From: Rhyacichthys aspro | Lineage: Eukaryota > Chordata > Actinopteri > Gobiiformes > Rhyacichthyidae | Assembly (NCBI GenBank): GCA_036850595.1 | Contig: CM072158.1 | Coordinates: 21,150,044-21,214,043 of the forward strand | Direction of reading: 5' to 3' | DNA length: 64,000 nucleotides | In this document: positions 63,050-64,000 of the stretch, in pieces | Layout of the letters: the number at the start of each line of letters is the position of its first letter | Numbering within the stretch: the stretch's first letter is position 1 | Program-made: the position numbers and the translations under genes | The notes under the pieces: generated by a model | What the model saw: the letters and a program-made list of their open reading frames with translations, nothing else | Databases searched by the model: none | What the model was told of the DNA's origin: nothing

Positions 63050-64000
63050 ACAGCACACAGAGGGATGCCCAGAAATGTACACTAAGCAATATTATTTGTT
63101 GAAATCCAAAGACAACATTGAAACAAGAGGGATAGGACGCATGGTTGTTCTTAGATTTCTTGCTAACATAAGCATCCTTCCAGATTTATATTCAGACGCA
63201 CAGAGATAATTTATGTGCATGTTTGTGCAGTGATAATTTATGAGCAGTGCAAATGATAAAATGTTGGGAAACCTGGGAAGAGCTCTAGGTCTACGTAAAC
63301 TGTTTCTGTAAAGAGAATGTCAGTATCACAAGAACAAGACACGCTTAATTTGATAAAACATGGATGATACTACTTTTTCTTTTGTTTCTCTTTTCTAGAG
63401 TGAGAAAGGCTTTGTACTCATTTTAAAAATGAAAACTGAGTCGCACAGACCACTGTTGATTGAGTGACATAGAATCCCTTCTCTGCAAAAAATACAACTG
63501 AAAGAAAAATCAGAATAGAAATATCTTATCAAAAAAGCTTGGCTTGTTCTTGTGTTGAGGAAAAAAACAAAAAAACAAAATGCTACATTATAAAGTCAAC
63601 ATATGGTTTTCTATTACTGAGCTAAGAGTGAAAGAATGAGGACAGCAAGTGAGTGAGTAATTATTTTTGGTTGAGTCAGCTGCAGGTAATTGTGCGATTA
63701 CATGATGGTAAGCAACACAGTTGTTTCATAATTGGTCTCAGATGGTTTTTATGTGACGATTAAGTTACAAAAGAGGTCACCTACAAACTTTCTTTTACAG
63801 TAGCAGATGCTGAAGTATCTTTGCCATCTCACTTCTTTTACGCCTTCTTAACATATGCACTCGGATTGTCAGGAGAATCACCTCCAGACTTTCTCCTGAT
63901 ATTATTTTTTTAACACAAAACATGCAGCAGAAAAGACTATCCAAAGTGTTCATACATGTCTACAGTCTAGTGGTTTTTACTAAGTGATGGGGGTGGGGGG
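63050..64000. other. rftn1 intron or upstream sequence, no gene seen
   Basis: AT-rich with short A runs (63560-63580). Nothing recognised. Confidence 0.45.

Noticed and set aside
62668..63085. Several overlapping frames of 66-124 codons in the GC-rich island
   Set aside because: None resembles raftlin or another protein I know, and GC-rich DNA lacks stop codons by chance. I report the island as possibly regulatory instead.

Overview
The window is nuclear genomic DNA of a bony fish, most likely a percomorph teleost. It is AT-rich and intron-rich, and much of it is interspersed repeats typical of teleosts (Tc1-like, hAT-like and Tigger-like DNA transposons, L2-type LINEs, tRNA-derived SINEs). 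No bacterial, organellar or viral gene organisation is visible. The species cannot be named from the sequence alone.

Layout. (1) 1-14 kb is a repeat-dense stretch without an intact gene. It holds the decayed remains of an axonemal dynein heavy chain on the minus strand (AAA3 to AAA4 region, 6.4 down to 4.6 kb), several broken Tc1 copies, one long L2-type LINE remnant (7.1-8.4 kb), a deleted Tc1 element (8.56-9.58 kb), and one repeat family present as an inverted pair at 1.4-2.3 and 11.1-11.8 kb. (2) 14.38-17.3 kb is a small minus-strand gene of the PRR15/PRR15L family, with its whole coding region in one exon and a probable upstream 5'UTR exon. (3) 17.5-26.9 kb is intergenic, with a SINE and a hAT-like element. 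(4) 26.9-43 kb is oxnad1 on the plus strand. All seven coding exons are present and splice in phase to a 307-residue mitochondrial-type oxidoreductase with an NAD-binding domain. (5) 43-47.2 kb is the convergent intergenic region, with a tract of about 490 bp of nearly pure AT dinucleotide repeat, a non-autonomous transposon and a SINE. (6) 47.2-60.9 kb is rftn1 (raftlin) on the minus strand. Seven exons cover the C-terminal 526 residues and the N-terminal exons lie beyond the right edge. (7) 60.9-64 kb is intron or upstream sequence of rftn1.

The tail-to-tail order oxnad1 then rftn1 matches the arrangement I know for human chromosome 3p (OXNAD1 and RFTN1 convergent neighbours), which supports both identifications. 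The genes do not form an operon or a pathway: OXNAD1 is a predicted mitochondrial flavin/NAD oxidoreductase, RFTN1 is a lipid-raft scaffold protein, and PRR15-like is a small, probably disordered protein. I found no convincing new biological system. The more interesting points are the dynein relic, a perfect 24-bp-arm palindrome in oxnad1 intron 1, paired repeats that I cannot assign to a family, and transposon or SINE sequence that may supply the rftn1 3' end.
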